Below, piece by piece: positions 50,560 to 59,638 of a stretch of DNA of 64,000 nucleotides (within the stretch, counting starts at the first letter, position 1; each line of letters opens with the position of its first letter). This stretch comes from Chloroflexota bacterium (GTDB taxonomy: Bacteria > Chloroflexota > Anaerolineae > UBA4142). The notes below the pieces were generated by a model. It saw nothing but the letters and a program-made list of their open reading frames with translations. It ran no database searches and was not told where the DNA came from. The stretch spans positions 21,813 through 85,812 of the forward strand of contig JACQYF010000038.1 of NCBI GenBank assembly GCA_016208315.1. Reading direction: 5' to 3'. Made by a program: the position numbers and the translations under genes.

Positions 50560-51596
50560 GTTGCCTCTAATGAAAATTCCTGTTCAACTGTTCGTCGCGC
50601 CTGTTGTCCCAACTGCTCGCGATTTTCCAATGCCTGCGTGACCGCCTGCGCCAAATCGTCCGCGCGGCCACCCGTCAACTCGCGTAGGATTCCGACCGGC
50701 GTCCCCACGACCGGTATTCCACTTGCCGCGGCTTCCAGCACGGCCATCCCCTGCGCCTCGTGGAATGACGACTGCACGAACACGTCGGCGGCGCGATATT
50801 TGGCCGGCAGTGCGTCGTGCGCGAGCGACCCGGAGAACAGGACGCGTTCCGCGATTCCGAGTCGGAGCGCCCTTTCACGCAACTCTCTTTCGAGCGCGCC
50901 ACTGCCCACGATGTCCAGGCAGATTTCCTTCCGTGCCAGCCGAGCAAAAGCATCCAGCAATTGCGCTTGCCCCTTGACCGGAATCAGCGATCCGACGTTC
51001 ACGATTCTACGCGGGCGATTGATGGTCGCGTTGCGTCCGGGCGCGAACATCTGCGCGTCCACGCCGAGCGGCAGGACACACGCCTCCGGGCGCCAGCGCG
51101 CGGCAATCGCCTGCATATAGCGCGAACCAACTGTTACGCGATTCGCCGCGCGCATTGTCCAGCCCGCTATCAGCCGCTCGGTCGCGCGCAATTGCCCGCC
51201 GTAGCCGATTGCGCGCAGCCCAACCAGCTCGCCGCCCGCGACGCTCGCGATGACCGGCACATTGAGCGCGCGTCCGGCGAGAATCGCGATCGCGCTTGGC
51301 GCGTTCGCCCAGAACGCGTGCAAAACGTCGAACGGCGCACGGCGGTGCTCGGCGCGGATGGCTGCCAACGTATCGGACCACAAGCGCGGCGCGTGCCATT
51401 TGCCGCGATTGCGCCCATTCATCGAATGAACGACCGCGCTATACACGGAATACACATCGCGACGAAAAGGATACTCTAGCGCAAAGACACGCACGACGTT
51501 GTCCGCTGCGAGCCGCCGCACGAAATTGAGCAGGGCCGGAATGCACCAATCGCGCTCGTTCGCGCTAAAACCGGGCAGCACGAGGCCAATCTTCAT
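50523..51596 (-). CDS. Family 4 (GT-B) glycosyltransferase
   Basis: 357 residues. Rossmann-type N-terminal half and the C-terminal nucleotide-sugar domain RIVNVGSLIPVKGQAQLLDAFA...FVQSSFHEAQGMAVLEAAASGIPVV, which includes the E-x7-E pair. It transfers a nucleotide-activated sugar in the cytoplasm during repeat-unit assembly. It follows the GT-C gene by 45 bases. Confidence 0.9.
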   Translation of the reverse strand: MKIGLVLPGFSANERDWCIPALLNFVRRLAADNVVRVFALEYPFRRDVYSVYSAVVHSMNGRNRGKWHAPRLWSDTLAAIRAEHRRAPFDVLHAFWANAPSAIAILAGRALNVPVIASVAGGELVGLRAIGYGGQLRATERLIAGWTMRAANRVTVGSRYMQAIAARWRPEACVLPLGVDAQMFAPGRNATINRPRRIVNVGSLIPVKGQAQLLDAFARLARKEICLDIVGSGALERELRERALRLGIAERVLFSGSLAHDALPAKYRAADVFVQSSFHEAQGMAVLEAAASGIPVVGTPVGILRELTGGRADDLAQAVTQALENREQLGQQARRTVEQEFSLEATWHKWMELYRRG

Positions 51597-51641
51597 CTAA
51601 AGTCCCTTGCGCCGCCCCGCAAGGGGCAGGTGTGACCTCGG

Positions 51642-53285
51642 TCAAGGCGCACTCCCGACCGAGTACAAAGTGTAAGGCGCGCGTGTGCCGACGACTCGCA
51701 GCCCGAAACGATCGCGCAGAGCGTGGAAATTGATTTGGGGCGCACGGCCGGGCCACTGTGATTCGATATTCTCGGTATTCAGCAGCACGAATACTTCCCC
51801 GCCGTTGCGCGCAACCGTCTGGACGGAATCCGGCGACTCTTCACTGATCTCGACGACGCGGAGCGAACTGTAGTGCGACAGCGTCGCGGTCAAGCCAAAC
51901 GTGATGACGGTCGCACCCGCGGGCAACTGCGCGCTGACCCAATTCGCGGTGGCGCGTTCGCTCAGGTGACGCTCGACGAACTTGCCTGCATCCCCAAGCC
52001 CCCACGCGAGAGCGACCAGCAAACCGAGGCCAAGCCAGCCCGCGATGACCTTGGCTTGGAGCGGCGGTGCGTGCTTGACAATTGCGTTCAGACCGATCCC
52101 GCCGAGAATCGCGAGCGGCGGAAAGAACGCAAGCGGAAAGCGCCAATTTTCCCAGGTGATCCCGATGAGAAATATCCACACCGCGCCAATCCATCCACCA
52201 ATCATGATCAAAAAGAATCGTAGTCGCCGCAGCGCCCACAGGCCGAGCGCCAGTAGCGGCGTAAACCAAAGCGGAACATAGTCGGGATGCACCAATGGGA
52301 GCGTATAAAAGACTCCGACGGGCCGGGCGTAACTAAATCGTCCATCGCTATTCACCAGTTCGCTCTGCCATGCGTGGGCAAGGTTCCATTCGATAATCTC
52401 CGCGTTCCCGATGTGCGACACAACCCCGCGGCTCGCGTGGTGCGCGATGAGCGCGATCTGCGGCGAGAGTGCGAGTAAGAAAAACGCGAGCAGAATTAGG
52501 ACGCGGATAAACGCGGATGAACGCGGAAAAAAGAAATAAATCCGCGATCGTCCGCGCTCGTCCGCGTCCCATTTTCCCGCGACAAATGCCGCGCCCCACA
52601 CCGGTATGAGGAGCGCGTAAACCCACCGCGTCGTCACCGCCCAACCGAGCGCGAAACCCGCGAGCGCAAGCCAGGCTAAAGTCCGAGTGCGATGGAAACG
52701 AATCATTCCAAACGCGGACAGCGTTACCGCCAAGAGCGCCGTGGCATCCGACATGGCGACGACGCTGGAAATCAGCATCTGTCCCGCAACGGCGACGAGC
52801 GCGCCCGCGAATAGACTGCCGATGAGCGCGCCCGGTTGACCGCGCAGCAGTTCGCGGGTGATCAAGAACGTGAGTACGGCGGCGAGCGCGCCCGCGGCGA
52901 CGTTGACGAACTGCGCGGCCGTCGCCAATGGCGCGAACGCCGACAAGATCACGACGAGGGCCGGATAACCGATGGGCCAGAAGAAAGGCGGCGGCGCTGG
53001 TCCTTGCGCGAGCGCGGCTTTCATCGCGGCGGCATAATCCAAATACGCAAACGAGTCCTGACCGTACAGCCCGTCAAATCCAGTTTGCCAGACGAATACG
53101 ACGCGCACGAGGAGCGCGAACAGCAAGAGACCGATGGGGGCAAGCCGCGCCAATTGTTGCGCGGTCAGTGCCCGGGCGGTTCGCTGGCCCGAAAGAAATT
53201 GTTCGATGTCAGACCTGTCGGGTTTCGTCGCCTCCGTTGGAGCCGCATAACTCGTCAGGTCTCTGCTCTGTGTAAGATCCTTCAT
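51642..53285 (-). CDS. GT-C type membrane glycosyltransferase (PMT/ArnT-like)
   Basis: 547 residues from ATG 53285, overlapping the methyltransferase end by 77 bases; a later start is possible. About 11-12 transmembrane helices and an early acidic motif (FDGLYGQDSFAYLDYA) in the first loop, as in polyprenyl-phosphate-sugar-dependent transferases. The stretch DADERGRSRIYFFFPRSS is encoded by an oligomer-repeat hairpin (52499-52569) inserted in frame in a loop. Confidence 0.8.
   Translation of the reverse strand: MKDLTQSRDLTSYAAPTEATKPDRSDIEQFLSGQRTARALTAQQLARLAPIGLLLFALLVRVVFVWQTGFDGLYGQDSFAYLDYAAAMKAALAQGPAPPPFFWPIGYPALVVILSAFAPLATAAQFVNVAAGALAAVLTFLITRELLRGQPGALIGSLFAGALVAVAGQMLISSVVAMSDATALLAVTLSAFGMIRFHRTRTLAWLALAGFALGWAVTTRWVYALLIPVWGAAFVAGKWDADERGRSRIYFFFPRSSAFIRVLILLAFFLLALSPQIALIAHHASRGVVSHIGNAEIIEWNLAHAWQSELVNSDGRFSYARPVGVFYTLPLVHPDYVPLWFTPLLALGLWALRRLRFFLIMIGGWIGAVWIFLIGITWENWRFPLAFFPPLAILGGIGLNAIVKHAPPLQAKVIAGWLGLGLLVALAWGLGDAGKFVERHLSERATANWVSAQLPAGATVITFGLTATLSHYSSLRVVEISEESPDSVQTVARNGGEVFVLLNTENIESQWPGRAPQINFHALRDRFGLRVVGTRAPYTLYSVGSAP
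52499..52569. repeat. In-frame CGCGGATAAA hairpin repeat inside the GT-C gene
   Basis: (A)CGCGGATAA/CGCGGATGA words on the left and TCCGCGNTCG words on the right; GGACGCGGA (52499-52507) pairs with TCCGCGTCC (52561-52569). The whole hairpin is translated without a stop. Confidence 0.75.
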
Positions 53286-54036
53286 CCCGTCTTTCCAAAT
53301 CCAGCACGAAAAAATCGCCCGCAGCAGGGAACAGGTTACCCAAGACCAAGTCGGCGCGAAAGAGCGCCGGAGCAAGAGTGGGTACTCGCTTGACCAGCGC
53401 CGGCGCGACGATGAGGGAGAGTCCATAGACCTGTCGCAATTCAAAATTGGGCGCAAATGTATCGCGCCAAAGCGTGTACGGATTGTAGAGCCGATGCGCG
53501 ACGCTCGCCGCGCCCACGCGCATCGTGCCATCCCGTCTCCCACGATGCCGCAACAGATTCGCGACAGACTCCCAGAGACAGAATTCGCCGAGCGCATGAA
53601 CGATCACCCGACCCCGCGGCCTGACGCACGTGGTGAGTTCGCGCGCGAGTGTCGGGAGATTCTCGATCGTATTCAGACCGGCAAAGGTCGAAATCACTCC
53701 ATCGAAATCACGCACATCCAACTCACTCAAATGCTCCGCCGCCAGCACCCGCGCGTCGATCTGCAATCCGCGCCGCGTCGCGTTTTTTTCCAGTTCGACG
53801 ATCATGCCTGCCGAAGCGTCGAGCGCGGTCACTCGAAAACCGCGCGCGGCGAGGAAACACGCATCCGCGCCCGTTCCCGCGGTCAGATCGAGAATCCGAC
53901 CGCGCGGCGGAAACACGCTCACGAAATGCTCCCACAGAATCGCACGCATCCAGACAGCGACGGGGTTTTGCGCCAATTGCGCATCGTAATCGGGCGCGAG
54001 CGCGTCGTAGGCGTTTGCCCCAAGTGTCACTGCCAT
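53209..54036 (-). CDS. SAM-dependent methyltransferase (glycan operon, 1)
   Basis: 275 residues from ATG 54036, which overlaps the flippase stop by 10 bases. Motif I ILDLTAGTGADACFLAARG, post-I VTALDAS, and a long C-terminal region resembling the methyltransferase at 60658-61455 (HALGEFCLWESVANLLRHRG..., YNPYTLWRDTFAPNFELRQVYGLSLIVAP). Probably O-methylates a sugar or lipid. The two paralogues share an unusual C-terminal half. Confidence 0.85.
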   Translation of the reverse strand: MAVTLGANAYDALAPDYDAQLAQNPVAVWMRAILWEHFVSVFPPRGRILDLTAGTGADACFLAARGFRVTALDASAGMIVELEKNATRRGLQIDARVLAAEHLSELDVRDFDGVISTFAGLNTIENLPTLARELTTCVRPRGRVIVHALGEFCLWESVANLLRHRGRRDGTMRVGAASVAHRLYNPYTLWRDTFAPNFELRQVYGLSLIVAPALVKRVPTLAPALFRADLVLGNLFPAAGDFFVLDLERRDEGSYTEQRPDELCGSNGGDETRQV

Positions 54037-55328
54037 AGAAACCGCCGCACGAGTACAAATGTGATGCCGAGCGCGACGATCCGCGTGAGCAAGACACTCC
54101 ACGCCGCGCCCGCGATTCCGAACGCAGGAATGAGCGCGAGATTCGCCACAACGCTAAAGCCCAGTTGGAGCATATCACTCGCGGCAATCCAACGCGGCTT
54201 GTTCAACGGGTAGAGCACATAAGCAACCGGCTCGGCGTTCAAGCCAATGAGGAACGCGACCAGGAGTGGATAGAGTGCGGCGACCGCGCCGCGGTACTCG
54301 ACCCCATAGAGCCATTCAATCAAATAGCCGCCGACGGCGAAGAGCGGCAGGGCAGAGAACGAAACGAGCGCGGTCAACCGAAGCGACGGCAAAACGTACA
54401 AGCGCAAATCGCTTTTCTCCGCGCGGCGGCACGCATCGGGGAACGCGCTCGTCACGACCGCGTTCTTCACCACGTCGAGTTTGCCTACGAGCGCGAACGC
54501 CGCGGCGTACAAGCCAACCTCGCTTGGCGCGCGATAAAAACTGAGCAGCAGTATGTCGAGCTTGAGGAAGATCGCGCTGGCGAGCGCGGCGACCGCGATC
54601 CATTTGGCGAAATGCCAGAGCAAGGAAAAATGCGCGAACGAAGGAACGCGAAAGGCGCGAAAGGCGCGCGGAATGAGGCGCAAACTGTAGATGAATACGC
54701 CGAGCGGGACGAGCGACTCGAGGAGCAGCAACGTGAATAGGTTAATTTGCTGAGACAGAAAGAGGACGAGGATCGCCGCCGCGCGTACAACTGTCTGCAG
54801 GACGCCGATGATGCTGATCGCGCCGAATCGCTGTTGGGCCTGCAGGACGACGACGACAAAGGCGAGCAGTCCATTCATCAGCAGACTGAACGCGCCCAGC
54901 CGAATCAAATCGGCAAGGTCGAGTCCGGGATAGAACTGTGAGGCGATAAATCCTGCGGCAAGAATGGCACTGGTCGTCGCGAGCGCGGATAGAAAAAACT
55001 TGACGGCGAGGAAAGTTCGCGCGACCGCGGCGGCTCTTTCAGGATCCGGCAGCGAAAAGCGCGCGATGTAGTTGACGGCGGCATCGCGCAGCCCGAATTC
55101 GCCGATGATCGAGAGCAGGCCGAGGATGCTCAGAGCCAGCGTGAATCGTCCCGCGTCGCCAGGGCCGAGCGCGCGGAAAATGAGAATGCTCGTCCCCAAG
55201 CCAAGCGCAAGTTTGAGGACATTGCCGCCCACAAGATAGGCCAAGTCGCGCAGTTGATGCGCGGCGGGCAGCAGCCCATTCAGCGCGGGCCGCGCACGCA
55301 ATCGGCTGTAAAGTAAATCGAACGTCAT
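54027..55328 (-). CDS. Polysaccharide flippase (MATE/Wzx-like)
   Basis: 433 residues from ATG 55328 (ATGA overlap with the preceding GT2 gene), 12-14 hydrophobic helices. Wzx/MVF pattern: YLVGGNVLKLALGLGTSILIFRALGPGDAGRFTLALSI...GEFGLRDAAVNYIAR. It moves lipid-linked repeat units across the membrane for the ligase/polymerase at 49156. Confidence 0.9.
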   Translation of the reverse strand: MTFDLLYSRLRARPALNGLLPAAHQLRDLAYLVGGNVLKLALGLGTSILIFRALGPGDAGRFTLALSILGLLSIIGEFGLRDAAVNYIARFSLPDPERAAAVARTFLAVKFFLSALATTSAILAAGFIASQFYPGLDLADLIRLGAFSLLMNGLLAFVVVVLQAQQRFGAISIIGVLQTVVRAAAILVLFLSQQINLFTLLLLESLVPLGVFIYSLRLIPRAFRAFRVPSFAHFSLLWHFAKWIAVAALASAIFLKLDILLLSFYRAPSEVGLYAAAFALVGKLDVVKNAVVTSAFPDACRRAEKSDLRLYVLPSLRLTALVSFSALPLFAVGGYLIEWLYGVEYRGAVAALYPLLVAFLIGLNAEPVAYVLYPLNKPRWIAASDMLQLGFSVVANLALIPAFGIAGAAWSVLLTRIVALGITFVLVRRFLWQ

Positions 55329-56158
55329 CGAAATCGAGCTATCAGCATTTGCCCGCACTGTTCGAGCGCAGCAACGGGGCGATGGGCATTCCAAAAATAC
55401 GTGACCAGCGCACGGTGGCTTGTCGCCATATTGCGGCGAATCAATTGGCGCAGGTTCCGGTCGCCATCCACTTGACCGCGCCACTTGGCGAGTACCTGCA
55501 AGTTGTTGGCGTGCAGCCGCGGCGTGTTGCGAGTCAGGCCATCCGAATCCACTCGAATTCGCACGAGCGGCTCGTCCACACACTCGGCGTCGAATAGGAG
55601 CGCGAGCCGCAGCCACAAGTCCCAATCGTGCGTAATCTCCAGCGCAGGATCGAACCCGCCGGTGCGATCCAGGCACTCGCGTCGAATCATCAGCGCGCCG
55701 GTCGAGAGCAAGTCGCTTTCGAGTAGTTGAGCGAACAGGTTGCCGCGAAGCTTGTGCCGCGCGGGCAGGTACGCCGGTTGCACGATACCGCGCGCGTCAA
55801 ACGTGGCGTAATCGCAATAGACGAAACCGGCGCGAGAGGCAGAATCCAGCGCCGCGCTCATGCGCTCCAAAAAGCGCGGTTCCCACAAATCGTCCGAATC
55901 GAGGAACGCGATGTATTCGCCGCGCGCGATTTCCAGCCCGGCGTTGCGCGCCGCGCTCGCGCCGCTGTGTTCGATCCGGTGAGACGTGATGCGGTCTTCA
56001 AATCTCGCGAGACACTTCGCTGTATCATCTTCCGACCCATCGTCCACGACGATGATCTCGTAGTCGCGAAACGTCTGCGCCAAAACGGAAGCGAGCGTCG
56101 CGCCGATCAACTGAGCGCGGTTGTAGGTTGGAATGATGACGCTGACTTTAGAATCCAC
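55325..56158 (-). CDS. Family 2 glycosyltransferase
   Basis: 277 residues from GTG 56158, within the overlap with the radical SAM gene. GT-A pattern: VSVIIPTYNRAQLIGATLASVLAQ, VVDDGSEDDT, GASAARNAGLEIARGEYIAFLDSDD and EITHDWDLWLRL (catalytic-type ED replaced by HDWD). Soluble cytoplasmic transferase of the same glycan pathway. Confidence 0.9.
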   Translation of the reverse strand: MDSKVSVIIPTYNRAQLIGATLASVLAQTFRDYEIIVVDDGSEDDTAKCLARFEDRITSHRIEHSGASAARNAGLEIARGEYIAFLDSDDLWEPRFLERMSAALDSASRAGFVYCDYATFDARGIVQPAYLPARHKLRGNLFAQLLESDLLSTGALMIRRECLDRTGGFDPALEITHDWDLWLRLALLFDAECVDEPLVRIRVDSDGLTRNTPRLHANNLQVLAKWRGQVDGDRNLRQLIRRNMATSHRALVTYFWNAHRPVAALEQCGQMLIARFR

Positions 56159-57698
56159 TGGTTTCAGGTCGTTGATAGTGAACGAGTTTTTGGAGCGCGC
56201 GCAGTTCAAGCGGGAAAGCGTACACGCGGGAAGCATAGCGCCACGAACTCACGCCGCGGAGTAACGCGCGCCAGCCGTCGGTCAACCGCGCGTCCGTCGT
56301 CGTCGGATAGTATGCATTCAAGACACGCTCGAAGTCGCGAATGTCTTGCCGCAAACGCTCACGCAGCCACGGCATTTGCGAGCTGTGCCGTTGGGAAAAT
56401 TCGAGCCAATCGTTGCTCACCCATTCGTCGAGCGTTTCGGGAAAGCGAAAACCCTCGGCGCGCGCGGCATCGTAAAGGTCGCCGGCGAGCGGCACAGGCG
56501 TGTAATTGTACATGATGATTTCGCTGCGCGGGTTGACGCGCTTGACGCGGCGGATGAATTCTATGGTATGGCGCACGTCGCGTTCGGGATCGGGCGGGCT
56601 GCCCAGCACGAACGAGAATTCAGGCACGATGCCGTATTCGCGCATCTTGGCCGCCATCTCGAGCGTCTTGTCCGGCGACATCGTGCCGCCCTTGTCCATC
56701 AGCTTGAGCGTTTCCGCCGAGCCGGATTCCGCGCCCATGAAAACCATCTTCAGCCCGGCCTCGCGCATCAACTGCCATGAGCGTTCCGAATATTTCAGCA
56801 GTGTGTCAATTCGCCCTTCGCCCCACCACGCGAGATGAAGTGGCAGGATGCGCTCGGCGAAATCGGCGGTGCGAGCCTCGTGCGTGAAAAAGTTATTGTC
56901 GTAAAACTCGATGGCGTTCACGCCCCACTGCTCGACGTACATCCGCGCGATCTCGGCGACGCGCGCCGCGGACTGTGGCAGCCAACGCCCGTTCACCATA
57001 TTCACGACCGCGCAAAAGTTGCAAAAGAACGGGCAGCCGTAACTCGAATGATGCGGCAGCGTGCGCGAGCCGAGAAAAGTGTTCCGCACGTATTGCGGCA
57101 TGTCGAGCCGGTGGTAGGGCCACGCGGGCAGGTGTTCGGGATGCGGGATCGGGGCCATTGGGTTTTGCGCCACGCTTGTCATTGCGAGGAGCGGTCTTGG
57201 CGACGAAGCAATCTCCAACTCGCGGTTTGGAGATCGCTTCGCTCCGCTCGCAATGACAGATTGGTGGCGAAATGCCAACCCCGGAATGCCCTGGTAATCG
57301 GAACCCGTCGCCAGCGCATCCACGAGCGCGCGGAAAACTAGCTCGCCGTGCCCGCGCACGACGAAATCCACAAACGGCGATTTGAAACAAACGTCGGCGT
57401 GCTGCGTCGGAAAGTAACCGCCCCAGACAATCGTGAGGCGCGGAAACTTGTCTTTGAGCGCGCGGCAGTGCGACACCGCCTGCGAGAGCTGCGGCCCCGG
57501 CATCACGGTCACCGCGAGCAAGCTCGCGCCCGCGCGAATGTGTTCGCGAATCGCGGCCACCGGATCGTCAACCGCGTTGCCGTCCACGATGGCATAGTCA
57601 TACTTGCCCTCGACGACAGCCCCGAGGGCAAGCAGCGACATCGGCAGAATTCTCTTGCCGGACGCATTGCTTTTCGGATTATAGAAAATGATCTTCAT
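56148..57698 (-). CDS. B12-binding radical SAM protein with in-frame palindromic insertion
   Basis: 516 residues. N-terminal cobalamin-binding-like Rossmann domain (YAIVDGNAVDDP..., VWGGYFPTQHADVCF), radical SAM cluster CPFFCNFC (CxxxCxxC) and TIM-barrel core (GESGSAETLKLMDKG-like AESGSAETLKLMDKG). An insert of about 30 residues (SVIASGAKRSPNRELEIASSPRPLLAMTS) between the two domains is encoded by the palindromic element at 57177-57258. Family members methylate or rearrange unactivated carbons; substrate unknown, probably part of the glycan or lipid made here. Confidence 0.88.
   Translation of the reverse strand: MKIIFYNPKSNASGKRILPMSLLALGAVVEGKYDYAIVDGNAVDDPVAAIREHIRAGASLLAVTVMPGPQLSQAVSHCRALKDKFPRLTIVWGGYFPTQHADVCFKSPFVDFVVRGHGELVFRALVDALATGSDYQGIPGLAFRHQSVIASGAKRSPNRELEIASSPRPLLAMTSVAQNPMAPIPHPEHLPAWPYHRLDMPQYVRNTFLGSRTLPHHSSYGCPFFCNFCAVVNMVNGRWLPQSAARVAEIARMYVEQWGVNAIEFYDNNFFTHEARTADFAERILPLHLAWWGEGRIDTLLKYSERSWQLMREAGLKMVFMGAESGSAETLKLMDKGGTMSPDKTLEMAAKMREYGIVPEFSFVLGSPPDPERDVRHTIEFIRRVKRVNPRSEIIMYNYTPVPLAGDLYDAARAEGFRFPETLDEWVSNDWLEFSQRHSSQMPWLRERLRQDIRDFERVLNAYYPTTTDARLTDGWRALLRGVSSWRYASRVYAFPLELRALQKLVHYQRPETSGF
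57177..57258. mobile_element. Palindromic element TGTCATTGCGAG, short copy, in frame
   Basis: Ends TGTCATTGCGAG (57177-57188) and CTCGCAATGACA (57247-57258). Inner near-palindrome GAAGCAATCTCCAA with TTGGAGATCGCTTC. A 17-base internal word (57200-57216) recurs exactly, inverted, at 60605-60621 in the longer copy. It resembles Rickettsia-type palindromic elements in being translated within a host gene. Confidence 0.8.
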
Positions 57699-57712
57699 GG
57701 ACAGTTGTTTTT

Positions 57713-57766
57713 TATCCGCGAATCCTCGCTAATTCTGCTTTCCTTATTCGCGAGGATTCGCGGATA
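57713..57766. repeat. TATCCGCGAATCCTCGC hairpin
   Basis: Perfect 17-bp arms (57713-57729 with 57750-57766). The right arm encodes the last residues (LSANPRE) and lies at the stop of the methyltransferase gene. Confidence 0.85.
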
Positions 57767-58409
57767 GATTTTCTTGAGCCACACGGATTTCGTAAACGGT
57801 CAGGATTTCGTTAATCAAATCACTTTGACGGATCGCGCGCACGGACAGACGTTTCGCCGCGGCGAGTTCTTGGGCAATGTCGCCGTCGCTCGACAGAACG
57901 ACGAGCGCGCGTCCGGTATCGTTCAAGTGCAGAGGCAGCTCGCGTAAGAAACGCTCAAACGCGTCCGGGCTGCGCCACGCCGCGTCGGCGAGATCGCGCG
58001 GGCGCGCGCGGTAAAAGGGCGGGTTGAAAAGGATGACGTCAAAGCGCTCTTCGCCAACCGGCGCAAACAAATCGCCGATGCGCGTTTCGATCTTGTGCTC
58101 GAGATGATGAGCCAGCGCGTTGATTCGCGCGCAGCGCGCGGCTTCGGGATTGATGTCGCTGGCGACTACGCGTGCGGCCCAGCGCGCCGCGAAGATCGCG
58201 CCAATGCCGGAGCCGGCGCCAAGGTCGAGTACGCGCGCCCCCGCGGGAACTAGAGTGGCGTTGAGAGTCTGCGCGAGGAACGCGCCCGTGCGCAAGCGCA
58301 CGCCATTAAAGACGCTGGGCAGCACTACGATCTCTGTCCCGTCAACCTTTTCCACACGCAGACGGTCATGATCCCGCACCGCAAACCGAATCCACGCTCG
58401 CAGCCCCAT
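57744..58409 (-). CDS. HemK/PrmC-like N-methyltransferase-type protein
   Basis: 221 residues from ATG 58409 (GTG 58430 alternative). Motif I VLDLGAGSGIGAIFAAR and catalytic-type motif NPPF (VILFNPPFYRARP) of methyltransferases acting on planar nitrogen, such as PrmC and RsmC. In this operon the substrate may be a glycan-linked amine, a protein or RNA. The C-terminus is extended by a repeat hairpin. Confidence 0.82.
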   Translation of the reverse strand: MGLRAWIRFAVRDHDRLRVEKVDGTEIVVLPSVFNGVRLRTGAFLAQTLNATLVPAGARVLDLGAGSGIGAIFAARWAARVVASDINPEAARCARINALAHHLEHKIETRIGDLFAPVGEERFDVILFNPPFYRARPRDLADAAWRSPDAFERFLRELPLHLNDTGRALVVLSSDGDIAQELAAAKRLSVRAIRQSDLINEILTVYEIRVAQENLSANPRE

Positions 58410-58427
58410 GCGGTAGATTTCTCTAGC

Positions 58428-58470
58428 CACTGTCCACTGTCCACTGTTGACTGTTGACTGTTGACTGGTT
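58428..58470. repeat. CACTGTC/GACTGTT heptamer array
   Basis: Six heptamers (CACTGTC x2, CACTGTT, GACTGTT x2, GACTGGT) without an inverted arm, between the methyltransferase start and the radical SAM stop. Same word as the right arm at 30471-30500. Confidence 0.75.
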
Positions 58471-59512
58471 ACTGCCACACCCGACTCCGCCATCCAACCT
58501 GCATTGTGCAAACGCACTTGCGGCACGTCTCGTTCTCTGCAACGTGAAGCCCGCGGCGGAACTCGACCATTTCCATGCGCAGGATTTCGCCCAGTCCCTT
58601 GTCGCGGATATTTCCGACTGCGTGATGGAAAAAGCAGGGCCGCACCGCGCCGTCCGCCTCGACGACTGCGCTCATCCACGGGGCATTGCAGGCAATCGTC
58701 GGGAAAGGGCCGAGTCCAAGCTGCGCGGCGTAGTATCTTGGCAGCCGCCGCAATTTCTCCGGCGATTCGGCGACAAAGCGCGTCTCGAAATCGCGCGCAT
58801 GGGTGCGGATCGTCTCCTCGACCACTTGCTCGAATTCCTTAACCTCGGACTCTTTTAGCAGCAACCCGCGCGTGGACGATTCGACGCGGCGGCCAAATGC
58901 TTCCGACGTCACGTCGGCGGCCAGAAACGAAATTTGTGCCAGTCCCATCGCGTGCGCTTTGTCAATCAATCTCGGCAGTTCCCCAAAGTTGTAACGATGC
59001 AACGTGCTGCGCGCGCGAATCGGAAGCGTGGGTGCGCAATCGCGCAGGCGCGTGACGCCGCGTTCGACGAGCGCGAGCGCGTCCACGCCGCGAATTGAGT
59101 GATAGAGTGTGGGCGTGTGGGCATCGAGCGAAATCGTCACTTGTTCAAAGCGTGCGGCGATAGAATCGGGGTACTTGTCCAGAAACAGTCCGCTGGTGAG
59201 CAAATGAAGCGTGACGCCCTGCGCGCGAAAGAGATCGGCGATTTCGAACACCTCGCGGCGCAGCAGCGGTTCGCCGCCGGAGAAGAGGACGAGACGCGTG
59301 CGCAGTTCGGGCAATTGCGCCGTAAGCGCGCGAATCTCGTCCAGCGTCAAATCCGACTTGCCGTCGGCTTGCCACCAATCGCACGAAACGCAGCGCGAGT
59401 TGCAGCGCGCGGTGGGAAAGAAAATCAGCAGCGGCAGCGCAAACGTCTGGTGGGCGGCTTGATTGAATTTGACCGCGGCGTTGGCCGCGAGGGTGGAAAA
59501 TGGAATTGGCAT
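58469..59512 (-). CDS. Radical SAM/SPASM protein
   Basis: 347 residues from ATG 59512. Radical SAM cluster CNSRCVSC (CxxxCxxC) near 36-43, GGE motif SGGEPLLRRE, and a C-terminal SPASM-like Cys set (CNAPW, CFFHH, CRKCVC). SPASM enzymes often modify peptides or sugars using auxiliary clusters. The longer upstream open frame runs through the cloverleaf element and is not supported. Confidence 0.85.
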   Translation of the reverse strand: MPIPFSTLAANAAVKFNQAAHQTFALPLLIFFPTARCNSRCVSCDWWQADGKSDLTLDEIRALTAQLPELRTRLVLFSGGEPLLRREVFEIADLFRAQGVTLHLLTSGLFLDKYPDSIAARFEQVTISLDAHTPTLYHSIRGVDALALVERGVTRLRDCAPTLPIRARSTLHRYNFGELPRLIDKAHAMGLAQISFLAADVTSEAFGRRVESSTRGLLLKESEVKEFEQVVEETIRTHARDFETRFVAESPEKLRRLPRYYAAQLGLGPFPTIACNAPWMSAVVEADGAVRPCFFHHAVGNIRDKGLGEILRMEMVEFRRGLHVAENETCRKCVCTMQVGWRSRVWQ

Positions 59513-59531
59513 TTTTGCGTGTATGTGTACC

Positions 59532-59638
59532 GGGCGACCGAGGTCGCTGCAACCAGTACACCAAGTCCACCTTCGTGGACTAACTCCCAGCCGACGAAGG
59601 TCGGCTTTGTGTGGTTGTTGCTGCGATTTCAATCGCCC
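59532..59638. mobile_element. Cloverleaf palindromic element, copy B (MITE-like)
   Basis: 107 bp from GGGCGAC to ATCGCCC. Same layout as copy A: outer stem, AGTCCAC-CTTC-GTGGACT, then AGCCGAC-GAAG-GTCGGCT. The second stem differs from copy A by a compensatory pair (G-C to A-T). The upstream methyltransferase stop codon lies inside its right end. Confidence 0.78.
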
